From NCBI RefSeq assembly GCF_000613245.1, contig NZ_HG964937.1:1155177-1219176 (forward strand): a stretch of DNA of 64,000 bases. Reading direction: 5' to 3'. Under the pieces are notes generated by a model, which was given only the letters and a program-made list of their open reading frames with translations, was not told the origin of the DNA and did no database searches. Origin of the DNA: Mycobacterium asiaticum DSM 44297. Lineage in GTDB: Bacteria > Actinomycetota > Actinomycetes > Mycobacteriales > Mycobacteriaceae. Made by a program: the position numbers and the translations under genes. How positions within the stretch are numbered: position 1 is the first letter of the stretch; each line of letters opens with the position of its first letter. Positions 49,202 through 57,788 of this stretch are shown piece after piece.

Positions 49202-50670
49202 CCGGGGTAACGACGGGGAGTGAACACCCGGTCCCCGAAATCGGTTGACTGCCACTGAGTTTGCGAGGAGCCGATGATCAGCAGGCAGCGCATGTCGACA
49301 TCGGCGGGGTTCAGCTCGGTCAGCGGCACCACCCGGACGTCCTCGTCGGGCCCGGACACGTTGCGCCCGACGACGACTGGCGTGCCGGGGTCGCGGTGTT
49401 TGAGCAACACATCGCGCATGGCGCCCACCTGCCACGTCCGGGACTTCGACGCCGGGTTGTAGATGGCGAGGACCAGATCAGCGGCGGCCGCGGCCTCGAG
49501 TCGGGCGGCGATGATCTCCCACGGCTTGAGCCGATCCGACAGCGAGATCACCGCGTAGTCATGCCCCAGCGGGGCGCCCACCCGGCTGGCAACCGCTTGC
49601 GCCGCCGTCATCGCCGGAATCACCCGAACCTGTACGCCCGGCCACTGTTTGGCTTCCTCCAGCACGGCGGTGGCCATCGCGAACACGCCCGGGTCGCCTG
49701 AGGACACCACCGCCACGGCGTGGCCCTGTTCGGCGAGCGAGCAAGCCAGTCGGGCACGGGCCGGTTCGTCGGTGTTGTCGCTGGGGTGGCGCCGCTGGCC
49801 TTCGCGTACGGGGACCCGGTCCAGGTATCCGCCGTAGCCGATCAGGTCCGTCGCGCCGGCCAGCTCGCTCCGGCTTTGCGGTGTCATCCACTCGGTGCCC
49901 CCCGGACCCAGACCCACCACGGCGACCGAGCCCGCCGCCCGGTGCCGACGCCGTCCGCCCGGCAGCATGGCCAGCGAGAAGTAGGGCACGCTGGACTCGT
50001 CGACGTCGGCGGCGGGCAGCACCCGCTGCCCCGGGGTGCTGGCCCGCTCCACGTAGAACGTGTCGTCGAGTTGACCGGCTGCCGAAAGCGCTTCGCGCAC
50101 ATTGTGATAGGAGCGCCCCAGCTTCAGGACCACCGCCGCGTCGGCGTCGGCCAGCCGCCGGGTCAACTCGCCCACCGGCAGGGTGCCGGGCAGCACCGAC
50201 AGCACCTCGTCGCCGGCCACCAACGGGGTTGCCACGGCGGCCGAGGCGGCGCTGACCGAGGTCACGCCCGGCACGATCACGGCGTCGAACCGCTCGGTGA
50301 GCCGGGTGTGCAGATGCATGTAGGAGCTGTAGAACAGCGGGTCGCCTTCGGCGAGCAGCGCCACGTCGCGCCCGGCGGCCAGGTGCGCGGCGATCCGCTC
50401 GGTGGCTTCGACGTAGAAGTCCTCCAGCGCGCCCGCATAACCCCCAGGATGATCGGTGGTCTCGGTGGTCACCGGGTACACCAGGTGTTCCTCGATCTGC
50501 CCGGGCCGCAGGTACGGTGCGGCGATGCCGCGCGCGATGCTGCGGCCGTGACGGGCGCTGTGATAGGCCACCACGTCTGCCTCGCCGATCACCCGGGCCG
50601 CCTTGACCGTCACCAACTCCGGATCGCCGGGGCCCAGCCCGACCCCCCACAGCGTGCCCCGCGGCGTCAT
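49198..50670 (-). CDS. cobIJ: Bifunctional precorrin-2 C20-/precorrin-3B C17-methyltransferase CobIJ
   Basis: A 490-residue fusion of two tetrapyrrole methylases. The first (CobI; residues 1-240) starts TPRGTLWGVGLGPGDPELVT and has VALLAEGDPLFYSSYMHLHT and IVPGVTSVSAASAAVATPLV. The second (CobJ; about 250-490) has VAVVGLGPGGTEWMTPQSRS, VVSSGDPGVFAMATAVLEEA and LVLAIYNPASKSRTWQV. They catalyse two consecutive-stage C-methylations in aerobic corrin synthesis, flanking the CobG step. The ATG overlaps the cobH stop (ATGA). Matches Rv2066. In M. tuberculosis a methyltransferase gene (Rv2067c) lies between this gene and blaC; here the two stops overlap directly. Confidence 0.94.
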   Translation of the reverse strand: MTPRGTLWGVGLGPGDPELVTVKAARVIGEADVVAYHSARHGRSIARGIAAPYLRPGQIEEHLVYPVTTETTDHPGGYAGALEDFYVEATERIAAHLAAGRDVALLAEGDPLFYSSYMHLHTRLTERFDAVIVPGVTSVSAASAAVATPLVAGDEVLSVLPGTLPVGELTRRLADADAAVVLKLGRSYHNVREALSAAGQLDDTFYVERASTPGQRVLPAADVDESSVPYFSLAMLPGGRRRHRAAGSVAVVGLGPGGTEWMTPQSRSELAGATDLIGYGGYLDRVPVREGQRRHPSDNTDEPARARLACSLAEQGHAVAVVSSGDPGVFAMATAVLEEAKQWPGVQVRVIPAMTAAQAVASRVGAPLGHDYAVISLSDRLKPWEIIAARLEAAAAADLVLAIYNPASKSRTWQVGAMRDVLLKHRDPGTPVVVGRNVSGPDEDVRVVPLTELNPADVDMRCLLIIGSSQTQWQSTDFGDRVFTPRRYPG

Positions 50671-51293
50671 TCGCGCTCGGTCGCTATCGCGTTGACGGCG
50701 GCGGCGGCCATGGCGCTGCCGCCCCGGCGTCCCCGCACCACCAGGTAGGACATGCCGCGCGGGCGTTCCACCAGCTCCTGCTTGGACTGCGCCGAACCGA
50801 CGAACCCGACCGGCCCGCCCAGCACCGCCGCCGGCGTGGGCGCGCCTTCGTCAATCAGCTCCAGCAGCCGGAACAGCGCGGTGGGCGCATTCCCGACGGC
50901 CACGACCGCCTCGCCCAGGCGGTCGGCCCACAACTCGACGCCGGCAGCCGACCTGGTGGTCTGGCGGGCGGCGGCCAGGTCGGGCGCGCGGGGATCGGCG
51001 ACCAGCGACACCACCTCGTTGCCGGCCGGCAGTCGCGCGGTGGTGATGCCGGCGGCCACCATGGACGAATCGCACAGCACGGGTGCACCGGCGCGCAGGG
51101 CGGCGCCCGCCCGGGCCACGACGTCGTCGGTGAATGCCACGTGCTCGGCGACGTCGACCTGACCGCAGGTGTGAATCAATCGGACCACCACGCGCTCGAC
51201 ATCCGCGGGGAAGCGCGTCAGGTCGGCTTCGGCGCGGATCGTCGCGAACGACTGCCGGTAGATCTCCGCAGCATCGCGGATGTAGTCGAGCAC
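50667..51293 (-). CDS. cobH: Precorrin-8X methylmutase CobH
   Basis: A 208-residue enzyme that moves a methyl group from C11 to C12 to give hydrogenobyrinate. MLDYIRDAAEIYRQSFATIR and VVRLIHTCGQVDVAEHVAFT are the family start; the His of LIHTCG is the catalytic residue. PVLCDSSMVAAGIT, FRLLELIDEGAPTPAAVLGG and FVGSAQSKQELVERPRG follow. It lies 9 bp after cobG and overlaps cobIJ, so cobG-cobH-cobIJ is one unit. Matches Rv2065. Confidence 0.95.
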   Translation of the reverse strand: MLDYIRDAAEIYRQSFATIRAEADLTRFPADVERVVVRLIHTCGQVDVAEHVAFTDDVVARAGAALRAGAPVLCDSSMVAAGITTARLPAGNEVVSLVADPRAPDLAAARQTTRSAAGVELWADRLGEAVVAVGNAPTALFRLLELIDEGAPTPAAVLGGPVGFVGSAQSKQELVERPRGMSYLVVRGRRGGSAMAAAAVNAIATERE

Positions 51294-51302
51294 CCGCCCA
51301 CC

Positions 51303-52394
51303 TTAAGACTTGCGTACCTGATAGCCCGTCCCGGTAGCGACCAGCACTTCTCCGTGCGGCGGGCTGCCACACGCGCGTTCACAACCGACGAAGTGCCTGT
51401 GCACGGGGTAGGCCGGGTCCAGCGCGGCCGCGGCGTCGGCGCGCACGTCGGCGAGGGAGCGCGCGCAGCCGGGGCTGCCGGTGCACGCGCTCACGGTCAG
51501 CCAGGGCGAGTTCTCGTCGAACACCAGGCCCAGGGGCGCCAGCACCCGCAGCGCGACGTCGGCCACCTCCTCGGTGAGGTCACACACCAGCACCGTGCGC
51601 CACGGCGTGAACACCACGGGCGCCTCGATCGCCGCGAGGAACTCGGCGACTCGGGCCGCCAAGACGCCCAGCGGCACCGCGGCGCCCAGCGTCACCCTGC
51701 CGTTGTCCTGGGTTATCCAGCCGATCGGCGGTTTTTCGGCCGGGACGAAGGCGGTGCCGAGTTGAGCGCCGGGCAGCAGTTCGGCCGGGTTTGCCAGTTC
51801 CGTTATCCGCCAAGCTTTTCCGCGAATCTCAAGGAACCGCAGTGCGATATCGACCAGGGTCGCGGTGACGTCGCCGGGTCGAACGCCGGTATCCCGCCCG
51901 GCCAGCAGCAGCGTCGGGCCGTCCGGGGCGACGTGCACACCGGCGTCGGCGCACAGCCCGGATGCGTCACCCCGGCCGTCGTCGAGGCTGAAGAAAAACC
52001 GGCCGCCCAAGTCGGCGAGGCGGGATTCGGCGCAGATCGCCGCGTCCAGTTCAGTGATCCATGGTCGCACGTCCGCGTTGCCGCCGACCCGGCCCGACAG
52101 CGGCGACGCGACGATGTTGCGGACGCGTTCGTGGGTCGCTGACGGCAGCAACCCGGCCGCCGCGACCGCTTCGGCGACCGCGGTGACATCGGTGATAGCC
52201 CGCAACTGCACGTTGCCGCGCGCGGTCAGCTCAAGCGTCGCCGAGCCGAATTCCTGCGCCACCCCGGCAAGCGTGCCCAATTGGGCGGCGCTGATCCTGC
52301 CGCCCGGCAACCGCACCCGCACCAGGGCACCGTCCGCGGCCTGATGCACCTGCAGCGCACCCGGGCAAGCGTCGGAATCGCGGGTTCTGGACAC
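51303..52394 (-). CDS. cobG: Precorrin-3B synthase CobG
   Basis: A 363-residue O2-dependent mono-oxygenase that forms the gamma-lactone of precorrin-3B. It has the nitrite/sulfite-reductase-like double repeat: VRVRLPGGRISAAQLGTLAG and LELTARGNVQLRAIT in the first half, and VTLGAAVPLGVLAARVAEFL in the second. CTGSPGC and CERAC near the end (C-X5-C and C-X3-C) hold a 4Fe-4S cluster. GTG 52394 gives the M. tuberculosis length, and TACCGT sits 6 nt before it, so the transcript is probably leaderless. The frame is open upstream to 52634 but that part overlaps the divergent hydrolase gene. Matches Rv2064. Confidence 0.93.
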   Translation of the reverse strand: MSRTRDSDACPGALQVHQAADGALVRVRLPGGRISAAQLGTLAGVAQEFGSATLELTARGNVQLRAITDVTAVAEAVAAAGLLPSATHERVRNIVASPLSGRVGGNADVRPWITELDAAICAESRLADLGGRFFFSLDDGRGDASGLCADAGVHVAPDGPTLLLAGRDTGVRPGDVTATLVDIALRFLEIRGKAWRITELANPAELLPGAQLGTAFVPAEKPPIGWITQDNGRVTLGAAVPLGVLAARVAEFLAAIEAPVVFTPWRTVLVCDLTEEVADVALRVLAPLGLVFDENSPWLTVSACTGSPGCARSLADVRADAAAALDPAYPVHRHFVGCERACGSPPHGEVLVATGTGYQVRKS

Positions 52395-52400
52395 CCATCC

Positions 52401-52406
52401 ACGGTA
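52401..52406 (-). promoter_or_regulatory. -10 element of the cobG-cobH-cobIJ operon
   Basis: TACCGT on the minus strand, 6 nt before GTG 52394. It supports this start for cobG. I looked for a cobalamin riboswitch in the 63-bp gap upstream and found no room for one if the mRNA is leaderless. Confidence 0.5.
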
Positions 52407-52457
52407 CGGGGTGGTGCCGGACTTGATTGGATCCCCGCGGACGGGGCACACGGGGGC

Positions 52458-53126
52458 ATGGAGACGGTGGAGTACGCCCCAGGACGCTCGGCCGACGTCT
52501 TCGGCGGCCCCGACCAGCCCACGATCCTGCTGTGGCACGGCATGCAGACCGATGCCCGCGTCGCCGTCCGGCCACTCGCCGGACTGCTGGCCGAGCACGG
52601 CACTGCGGTAGTGGCGCCGGATTGGAACTCCCATGCCGACGACGGCGGGCGGGCGGACCTGCTGGGTTCGCTGCAGTTCGCCTGCCGGCGAGCCGAGGGT
52701 CCGATCGTGCTGGTTGGGTGGTCAATGGGGGCGGCCGCGGCGGCTGGGGTGACCCTCAACGCCGTCGACATGAAAGTGCAACTGGCGCATACGGTGTGCC
52801 TGGCGGGTGCCTTCATGGCTCCGGACCCGATCTCGGGGCGTGCACTCACCGACATGTTGCAGTCAGACCGCGTCGCGGCGCCGTTCCTGTTGCTGCACGG
52901 CCTGGCCGACGACGTCGTACCCGTAAGCGCCAGCCGGGAGTTCGCCGCGGCGCTCGAACATAACGGATGGCCGGTGCAGCTCGCCGAACTGGACGCCGAC
53001 CACGGAACCATCGCCGGCGCCGAATACGACGCTGCCGCCGACCGCTACGTGCCCGGAACTGGGCCCGCGGCTCAACAGGTGGCCGCTGAGGTCGCCGCGC
53101 GGATCGCGGCAGTGATCGCTCGCTGA
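52458..53126 (+). CDS. Alpha/beta hydrolase
   Basis: A 222-residue alpha/beta-hydrolase. After a short beta strand (METVEYAPGRSADVFGG) comes PTILLWHGMQTDAR, the HG oxyanion region. VLVGWSMGAAAAAGVTL carries the nucleophile Ser in GWSMG. LLHGLADDVVPVSASREFA supplies the Asp, and LDADHGTIAG the His. No signal peptide is present. Substrate unknown; the size fits dienelactone-hydrolase or esterase relatives. The open frame extends upstream into cobG's antisense, so ATG 52458 is preferred. It diverges from cobG across 63 bp. The 121-bp gap after it holds an inverted repeat. Confidence 0.83.
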   Translation: METVEYAPGRSADVFGGPDQPTILLWHGMQTDARVAVRPLAGLLAEHGTAVVAPDWNSHADDGGRADLLGSLQFACRRAEGPIVLVGWSMGAAAAAGVTLNAVDMKVQLAHTVCLAGAFMAPDPISGRALTDMLQSDRVAAPFLLLHGLADDVVPVSASREFAAALEHNGWPVQLAELDADHGTIAGAEYDAAADRYVPGTGPAAQQVAAEVAARIAAVIAR

Positions 53127-53168
53127 CCGGCACCGACGCGCTGCCTCAGTGGCGCGCACAACCGAAAT

Positions 53169-53186
53169 TAAGTACTCCACTACTTA
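53169..53186. promoter_or_regulatory. Inverted repeat TAAGTA-N6-TACTTA upstream of the FAD monooxygenase
   Basis: TAAGTA and TACTTA are perfect 6-bp arms separated by CTCCAC. The AT-rich site stands out in a GC-rich gap, 62 bp before the ATG at 53248. It has the form of a regulator binding site. The right arm could also serve as a -10-like element. Confidence 0.4.
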
Positions 53187-53247
53187 GGCACACCGCTTCG
53201 GCCCGCCGGAGACTTCGAAGAGTCCATCGAGCGGCCAGGGGTGTGCA

Positions 53248-54642
53248 ATGGAGCAACACGGAGATCACGCGGTAGTGCTGGGTGCCAGTATGGGCGGGCT
53301 GTTGGCGGCTCGCGTCCTGGCCGACTTCTATGACCGGGTGACGGTCGTCGAGCGTGACGTTCTGCCGGCTGAGCCCGTGAACCGCCGAGGCGTTCCGCAG
53401 GGCAGATTGATTCATGCCTGCCTTGCGCGGCTGATCGAAGTTCTCGACGATCTGTTCCCGGGGTTCAGTGACGACCTGATAGCTCGCGGCGTCAGCCGTT
53501 GGGACGACGGTGATTTCGCCAAACTCGACTGGTCGTTCGGGGGACATCGGTTGGTGCGGAAGGGACGGTCGGCGGATGCTCCGCGGATGCTGTCCCCGAG
53601 TCGACCAGTGCTGGAATGGGATGTCCGCCAACGTGTTCGGTCAATTCGCAACGTGACATTTCGGGAGGGCCATGACGTCGTGGGCCTGACCGCCACGCCG
53701 GACCGCCGCCGGATAACCGGCGTGCGGGTCGTCGACCGCGACCTCGACAGGGCTAGCACACTGACCGCGGACCTGGTCGTCGATGCCACCGGCCGCGGCT
53801 CCCGGACGCCGGTATTCCTCGAAGAACTCGGCTATGAGCGGCCGCGCGAAGACGAGGTCGTGGTGCAGTTGGCTTATGCGTGCCAGTTGCTGCGCATCCC
53901 GGCGGGGGTGATCAAGGAGCACATGATCGCGCGCTTCCCGGCGCCGGGACGGCCGAGGATGTTCGCTTTGATCGGCTATGAAGACAACACGTATATGGTC
54001 GGGGCCGGCACGATGGCGGGAGTGGCACCGCCGCGTGACCATGCCGAGATACTCAGCTACGCAGCAGAACTGGCTCCTGCGCAGGTGGCCGAGGCTATTT
54101 GCGCGGCCGAGCCCATCACTGATGTCGTCCACCATCGCGTCCCATCCAACCGCTGGCGTCGGTACGACAAGATGCGCCGGCTACCCGAGGGCCTGCTGGT
54201 CGTGGGCGACGCCGTGTGCAGCTTCAATCCCATCTACGGGCAGGGCATGACAATTGCGGCCGTCGAGGCGGCTGCGTTGCGCGACTGTCTGCGGCGCGGG
54301 GGTAGCGGCCTGACCAGGCGCTTCGCCCGGTTGGCCGCGAAGAACGTACGGATGGCCTGGCAGACCGCCGTTGCTTCAGACCTGACGTTGCCCGAAGTCC
54401 CTGGGCCACGGCCGATCTCGATGCGGATCAGCAACGCATGCCTCGAGCCGGTGATGACCGCGAGTGAGACGGACCCGGTCGTCGCGGGGCAGTTCCTGCG
54501 CGTCGTCGGAATGCTCGACTCGCCAGCACGATTGTTGCGCCCCTCCATCCTGCTTCGCGTCCTCAGAGCGCAGCACCGCCGGACGGACGGGCGTCCCGTC
54601 CACGAGGGGTCCGGCGGACACTTGGTCGCCACCGTGCGTTGA
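53248..54642 (+). CDS. FAD-dependent oxidoreductase of the geranylgeranyl-reductase/hydroxylase type
   Basis: A 464-residue flavoprotein. HAVVLGASMGGLLAARVLAD is the GxGxxG-like FAD start (ASMGG), and VTVVERDVLP is its acidic strand end. LVVDATGRGSRTPVFLEELG is the mid-sequence DG-like motif. LLVVGDAVCSFNPIYGQGMT contains the second FAD-binding GD motif typical of PHBH-fold monooxygenases. I cannot identify the substrate. A SnoaL-like protein is encoded 27 bp downstream, a pairing seen where a monooxygenase product is isomerised or cyclised. GTGTGCA precedes the ATG, with no strong Shine-Dalgarno. The regulator of the TAAGTA site upstream is unknown. Confidence 0.85.
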   Translation: MEQHGDHAVVLGASMGGLLAARVLADFYDRVTVVERDVLPAEPVNRRGVPQGRLIHACLARLIEVLDDLFPGFSDDLIARGVSRWDDGDFAKLDWSFGGHRLVRKGRSADAPRMLSPSRPVLEWDVRQRVRSIRNVTFREGHDVVGLTATPDRRRITGVRVVDRDLDRASTLTADLVVDATGRGSRTPVFLEELGYERPREDEVVVQLAYACQLLRIPAGVIKEHMIARFPAPGRPRMFALIGYEDNTYMVGAGTMAGVAPPRDHAEILSYAAELAPAQVAEAICAAEPITDVVHHRVPSNRWRRYDKMRRLPEGLLVVGDAVCSFNPIYGQGMTIAAVEAAALRDCLRRGGSGLTRRFARLAAKNVRMAWQTAVASDLTLPEVPGPRPISMRISNACLEPVMTASETDPVVAGQFLRVVGMLDSPARLLRPSILLRVLRAQHRRTDGRPVHEGSGGHLVATVR

Positions 54643-54669
54643 GAACCGAGAGGCAGAAGGAGAAGCCCG

Positions 54670-55056
54670 ATGGCGATGGAGAACCTCCACGCCGTAGAGG
54701 CGGCCTACAGCGCATTCAGCGCCGGCGATCTCGAATCGGTGGCGAGCATCTTCGATAGCTCGGTGGAGTGGAATGTGTACGGCGACAGTGCGATCGGTGG
54801 ATTGCACAAAGGCAGGGCTGCCGTCGCCGAACTGTTGGGGCGGGTCGCGCAAAAGCTCACCTATGTCGAGCCGAAGCGGTTCTTCACCGACGGTGACTCC
54901 GTCGTCGTGCTGGCGGAGTTGCGTTTCGAAGCAGATGTCGCCCGCCAGGCCGACGTCTACCAGTTCCAGGGCGGCAGGGTCGTCAACGTCCGGACGTTCG
55001 GCGACGCGGCGGTACTGCAACGGGTCTTCGGCGTCCGGCAGGCCGCCGTCTGCTGA
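54670..55056 (+). CDS. SnoaL-like/NTF2-fold protein
   Basis: A 128-residue NTF2-like protein: AVEAAYSAFSAGDLESVASI and FDSSVEWNVYGDSAIGG at the start, then GRAAVAELLGRVAQKL, a pocket-lining segment around FFTDGDSVVVLAELRF, and a final VYQFQGGRVVNVRTFGD. The fold serves polyketide cyclases, ketosteroid isomerases and limonene-epoxide hydrolases; the Asp and Trp of SSVEWN would line the cavity. AGAAGGAGAAG lies before the ATG. It probably shares a transcript with the FAD enzyme. The 120 bp after it (55057-55176) contain only the promoter of the ABC operon. Confidence 0.83.
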   Translation: MAMENLHAVEAAYSAFSAGDLESVASIFDSSVEWNVYGDSAIGGLHKGRAAVAELLGRVAQKLTYVEPKRFFTDGDSVVVLAELRFEADVARQADVYQFQGGRVVNVRTFGDAAVLQRVFGVRQAAVC

Positions 55057-55163
55057 TCGATACTCGCAACTACCCCGCGCCGCCGAGTTCGACGTCGGCA
55101 CCGCCTGAAGCGCGGTTGTCGTCACGCAGAGGAAAACCCTTACGGCGTCTGCTGATAGCGCTT

Positions 55164-55169
55164 TAGTGT
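55164..55169 (+). promoter_or_regulatory. -10 element of the sulfonate operon (leaderless type)
   Basis: TAGTGT followed by 7 nt and GTG 55177. A TTACGG about 19 nt upstream may be a weak -35. Confidence 0.5.
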
Positions 55170-55176
55170 CTGCCCA

Positions 55177-56001
55177 GTGAGCATTGCCACCGCGCTTGTT
55201 GCTGCCCCGAACAAGGTCGGCAGCTCCCCGGGAGCCGGCCCGGGGCGTTGGGCGCGCCGCAAATGGGACATCCTGCGCTGGGCTTCGCCGTTGCTGTTGC
55301 TGGTGCTATGGCAGCTGGGGAGTGCTATCGGAGTTATCTCGGAAGCGGTGCTGCCGGCTCCGTCGCTGATCGCCGATGCGGGTCTGGAATTGATCCGCAA
55401 CGGCCAACTCTCTGACGCTTTGCAGGTGTCGGGTTTGCGGGTTATCGAGGGGTTGGCGCTGGGCGGGATCGTGGGACTGGTCCTTGGTTCCGCGGTAGGG
55501 CTGTCGCGCTGGTTCGAGGTGACGGCCGACCCGCCAATGCAGATGGTCCGGGCGCTGCCGCATCTGGGCCTGATCCCGTTGTTCATCGTGTGGTTCGGGA
55601 TCGGGGAGCTGCCGAAAGTGTTGCTGGTGGCCCTGGGAGTGACTTTCCCGCTGTATCTCAACACTTTCTCAGCCATCCGCCAGGTCGATCCCAAACTGTT
55701 CGAAACCGCTCATGTGCTGGGATTTTCGTTCTGGCAGCGGTTCACTCGGATCATCGTCCCAAGTGCCGCGCCGCAGGTTTTGGTCGGCTTCCGACAGTCG
55801 CTGGCCATCGCCTGGCTGACTTTGATCGTGGCCGAACAGATCAATGCCGACAAAGGGATCGGCTTCCTGATCAACAATGCGCGCGACTTTCTGCGCATCG
55901 ACATCATCATTTTCGGCCTGACCGTATATGCGTTGCTGGGCATCGCGACCGACGCGCTCGTCCGCCTCGTCGAGCGTCGCGCGCTGGGCTACCGACAATG
56001 A
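55177..56001 (+). CDS. ssuC: ABC transporter permease, SsuC/TauC type
   Basis: A 274-residue BPD_transp_1 permease for nitrate/sulfonate/taurine-type importers. Hydrophobic helices occur at about 38-58 (PLLLLVLWQLGSAIGVISEA), 90-110, 130-150, 195-215 and 240-260. The EAA loop is visible near 190 (ETAHVLGFSFWQRFTRIIVP, ending PSAAPQV), where the ATPase docks. It precedes an ATPase (10 bp), a binding lipoprotein and an alkanesulfonate monooxygenase, so the order is C-B-A-D. Sulfonate as substrate is inferred from the monooxygenase. Confidence 0.88.
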   Translation: MSIATALVAAPNKVGSSPGAGPGRWARRKWDILRWASPLLLLVLWQLGSAIGVISEAVLPAPSLIADAGLELIRNGQLSDALQVSGLRVIEGLALGGIVGLVLGSAVGLSRWFEVTADPPMQMVRALPHLGLIPLFIVWFGIGELPKVLLVALGVTFPLYLNTFSAIRQVDPKLFETAHVLGFSFWQRFTRIIVPSAAPQVLVGFRQSLAIAWLTLIVAEQINADKGIGFLINNARDFLRIDIIIFGLTVYALLGIATDALVRLVERRALGYRQ

Positions 56002-56011
56002 AAGGCAAGAG

Positions 56012-56758
56012 GTGACCGTCACAGCAGAACCCGCCGCCGGTCAGGATTCCCGCGTGGCGATCGCGGGAGAACTCCGTAATCTCGACAAGTGGTACGGCGA
56101 ACGCCATGTGCTGGTCGATGTCTCGCTGCAGGTGCGAACCGTGGAGATCGTCGCGCTGGTGGGTCGCAGCGGCTCGGGCAAGTCGACGGTGCTGCGGGTG
56201 CTGGCCGGCTTGTCCGATGACCACCGCGGCGAGCGCATCGTGGCCGGCGCGCCGGCCCTGGCGTTCCAGGAGCCGCGCCTGTTTCCGTGGCGTGACGTGC
56301 GCACCAACGTCGGGTACGGATTGACGCGCAGCGGGTTGCCGAAAGCTCAGATCCGTGCGCGCGCCGATCGGGCGCTGGCCGACGTAGGATTGGCCGACCG
56401 TGCCGGGGCCTGGCCGCTGACATTGTCCGGAGGTCAGGCACAACGGGTTTCGCTTGCCCGCGCGTTGGTCGCCGAGCCGCAGCTGCTGTTGCTCGACGAG
56501 CCGTTCGGGGCGCTCGACGCGCTGACCCGGTTGACAATGCGCGACCTGCTGCTGGATCTGTGGCGACAGCACAGGTTTGGCGTGCTGCTGGTCACCCACG
56601 ACGTCGACGAGGCGGTCGCGCTGGCCGACCGCGTGCTCGTCTGTGCGGACGGACGGATCGTGCACGAGCTGGCGATCGACGAGCCACGCCGCTCGCCCGG
56701 CACTCAAACCGAACGGTATCGTGCCGAACTGCTCGATCGGCTAGGAGTACGGCGTTGA
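56012..56758 (+). CDS. ssuB: ABC transporter ATP-binding protein, SsuB/TauB type
   Basis: A 248-residue ABC ATPase. LVGRSGSGKSTVLRVLAGL is Walker A, FQEPRLFPWRDV the Q-loop with the EPRLFPW form typical of SsuB, LSGGQAQRVSLARALVAEP the signature, QLLLLDEPFGALDALTR Walker B, and VLLVTHDVDEAVALADR the H-loop. GTG 56012 follows AAGGCAAGAG; longer frames overlap the permease gene and are rejected. The stop overlaps a possible TTG start of the next gene. Confidence 0.92.
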   Translation: MTVTAEPAAGQDSRVAIAGELRNLDKWYGERHVLVDVSLQVRTVEIVALVGRSGSGKSTVLRVLAGLSDDHRGERIVAGAPALAFQEPRLFPWRDVRTNVGYGLTRSGLPKAQIRARADRALADVGLADRAGAWPLTLSGGQAQRVSLARALVAEPQLLLLDEPFGALDALTRLTMRDLLLDLWRQHRFGVLLVTHDVDEAVALADRVLVCADGRIVHELAIDEPRRSPGTQTERYRAELLDRLGVRR

Positions 56759-56760
56759 CC

Positions 56761-57771
56761 ATGCGACGAACTCTTCTTGCGCTGCTCGCGGTTGCGGCGC
56801 TGACGCTAACCGGGTGTGTCGCACGTGCCGGCACTTCGGGCCCACAGGCGGCGCCGGCCGCCGTCCCGCTGGCCCAGCTGGCTGATCTCACCTTGCAGGT
56901 CGGCGACCAGAAGGGCGGCACCGAGGCATTGCTGCGCGCGGCCGGGCAACTCGAGGGCGCGCCGTACCGTGTCGCGTTCTCCACCTTCACTTCGGGCCCA
57001 CCGCAGGTCGAGGCGGCCGCCGCAGGCAAGATCGACTTCGCGATCATGGGCAATACCCCGCCGATCTTTGGCGCTGCCAGCAACGCCAAGATCAAAGTGG
57101 TCTCCGCGTATTCCGGCGGTGGACCGGGCAATCGCATTCTTGTACATGCTGATTCACCGATAACCTCGGTTTCTGACCTGCGCGGCAAGGCCGTTGCGGT
57201 CGGCAAGGGCAGTTCCTCACACGCCAACCTGCTGGCTCAGCTCGACAGGGTCGGCCTCAAACCGTCCGACATCAAGCTGGTGTTCTTGCAGCCGGCGGAC
57301 GCGTTGTCGGCCTTCAAGCAGCATCAGGCCGACGCGTGGGCGATCTGGGACCCGTTCACCGCGCAGGCCGAGCGGCAGATCCCGGTGCGCAGCATCGCCG
57401 AAGCCACCGGCGTCACCAACGGTGATTATGTGGGCGTCGCATCGGATCAGGCGCTGTCGGACCCCAAACGCAACACCGCGCTGTCAGACCTGCTGATCCG
57501 ATTCGCGCGAGCCGCTCAATGGGCGAAGGGACATCCGCAAGAGTGGGCTCAGTACTACGCCACCGCAGTCGGATTGGATCCGGAGACCGCCGCAGTGGCG
57601 GCGAACCGGAGCCTGCGGTTGCCCATCGAGCTCGGTGACGATGTGATCAATTCCGAACAGCGGCTCGCCGATCTGTTCGCGGCCTCACAGCAGATCCAAT
57701 TGTCGCCCAGATTCGTCAATTGGGTGGACAGGCGCTTCAACGACGCGCTGCGCCCGCACCTGATCAGTTAA
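56761..57771 (+). CDS. ssuA: ABC transporter substrate-binding lipoprotein, SsuA type
   Basis: A 336-residue periplasmic-type binding protein. MRRTLLALLAVAALTLTGC is a lipoprotein signal with lipobox LTGC. The mature part has the two-lobed NMT1/THI5-like fold: LTLQVGDQKGGTEALLRAAG, AAAAGKIDFAIMGNTPPIFG, GSSSHANLLAQLDRVGL and LSAFKQHQADAWAIWDPFTA. SsuA relatives read ADAWAIWDPF in the same place. TAGGAG lies 6 nt before an in-frame TTG at 56755, which overlaps the ATPase stop, and 12 nt before ATG 56761, so TTG is a real alternative. Confidence 0.9.
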   Translation: MRRTLLALLAVAALTLTGCVARAGTSGPQAAPAAVPLAQLADLTLQVGDQKGGTEALLRAAGQLEGAPYRVAFSTFTSGPPQVEAAAAGKIDFAIMGNTPPIFGAASNAKIKVVSAYSGGGPGNRILVHADSPITSVSDLRGKAVAVGKGSSSHANLLAQLDRVGLKPSDIKLVFLQPADALSAFKQHQADAWAIWDPFTAQAERQIPVRSIAEATGVTNGDYVGVASDQALSDPKRNTALSDLLIRFARAAQWAKGHPQEWAQYYATAVGLDPETAAVAANRSLRLPIELGDDVINSEQRLADLFAASQQIQLSPRFVNWVDRRFNDALRPHLIS

Positions 57772-57772
57772 T

Positions 57773-57788
57773 AAGGAGGGGAACCATT
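57773..57788 (+). promoter_or_regulatory. Strong Shine-Dalgarno placed before an ATT codon
   Basis: AAGGAGGGG (57773-57781) is followed by AACC and then ATT at 57786-57788. No ATG, GTG or TTG in frame lies near it, and the ATT is exactly where SsuD-family proteins begin. It decides the start of the next gene. Confidence 0.6.

Noticed and set aside
52395..52457. Cobalamin riboswitch before cobG
   Set aside because: The gap is too short, and the -10 spacing points to a leaderless transcript. No B12-box-like sequence was noticed.
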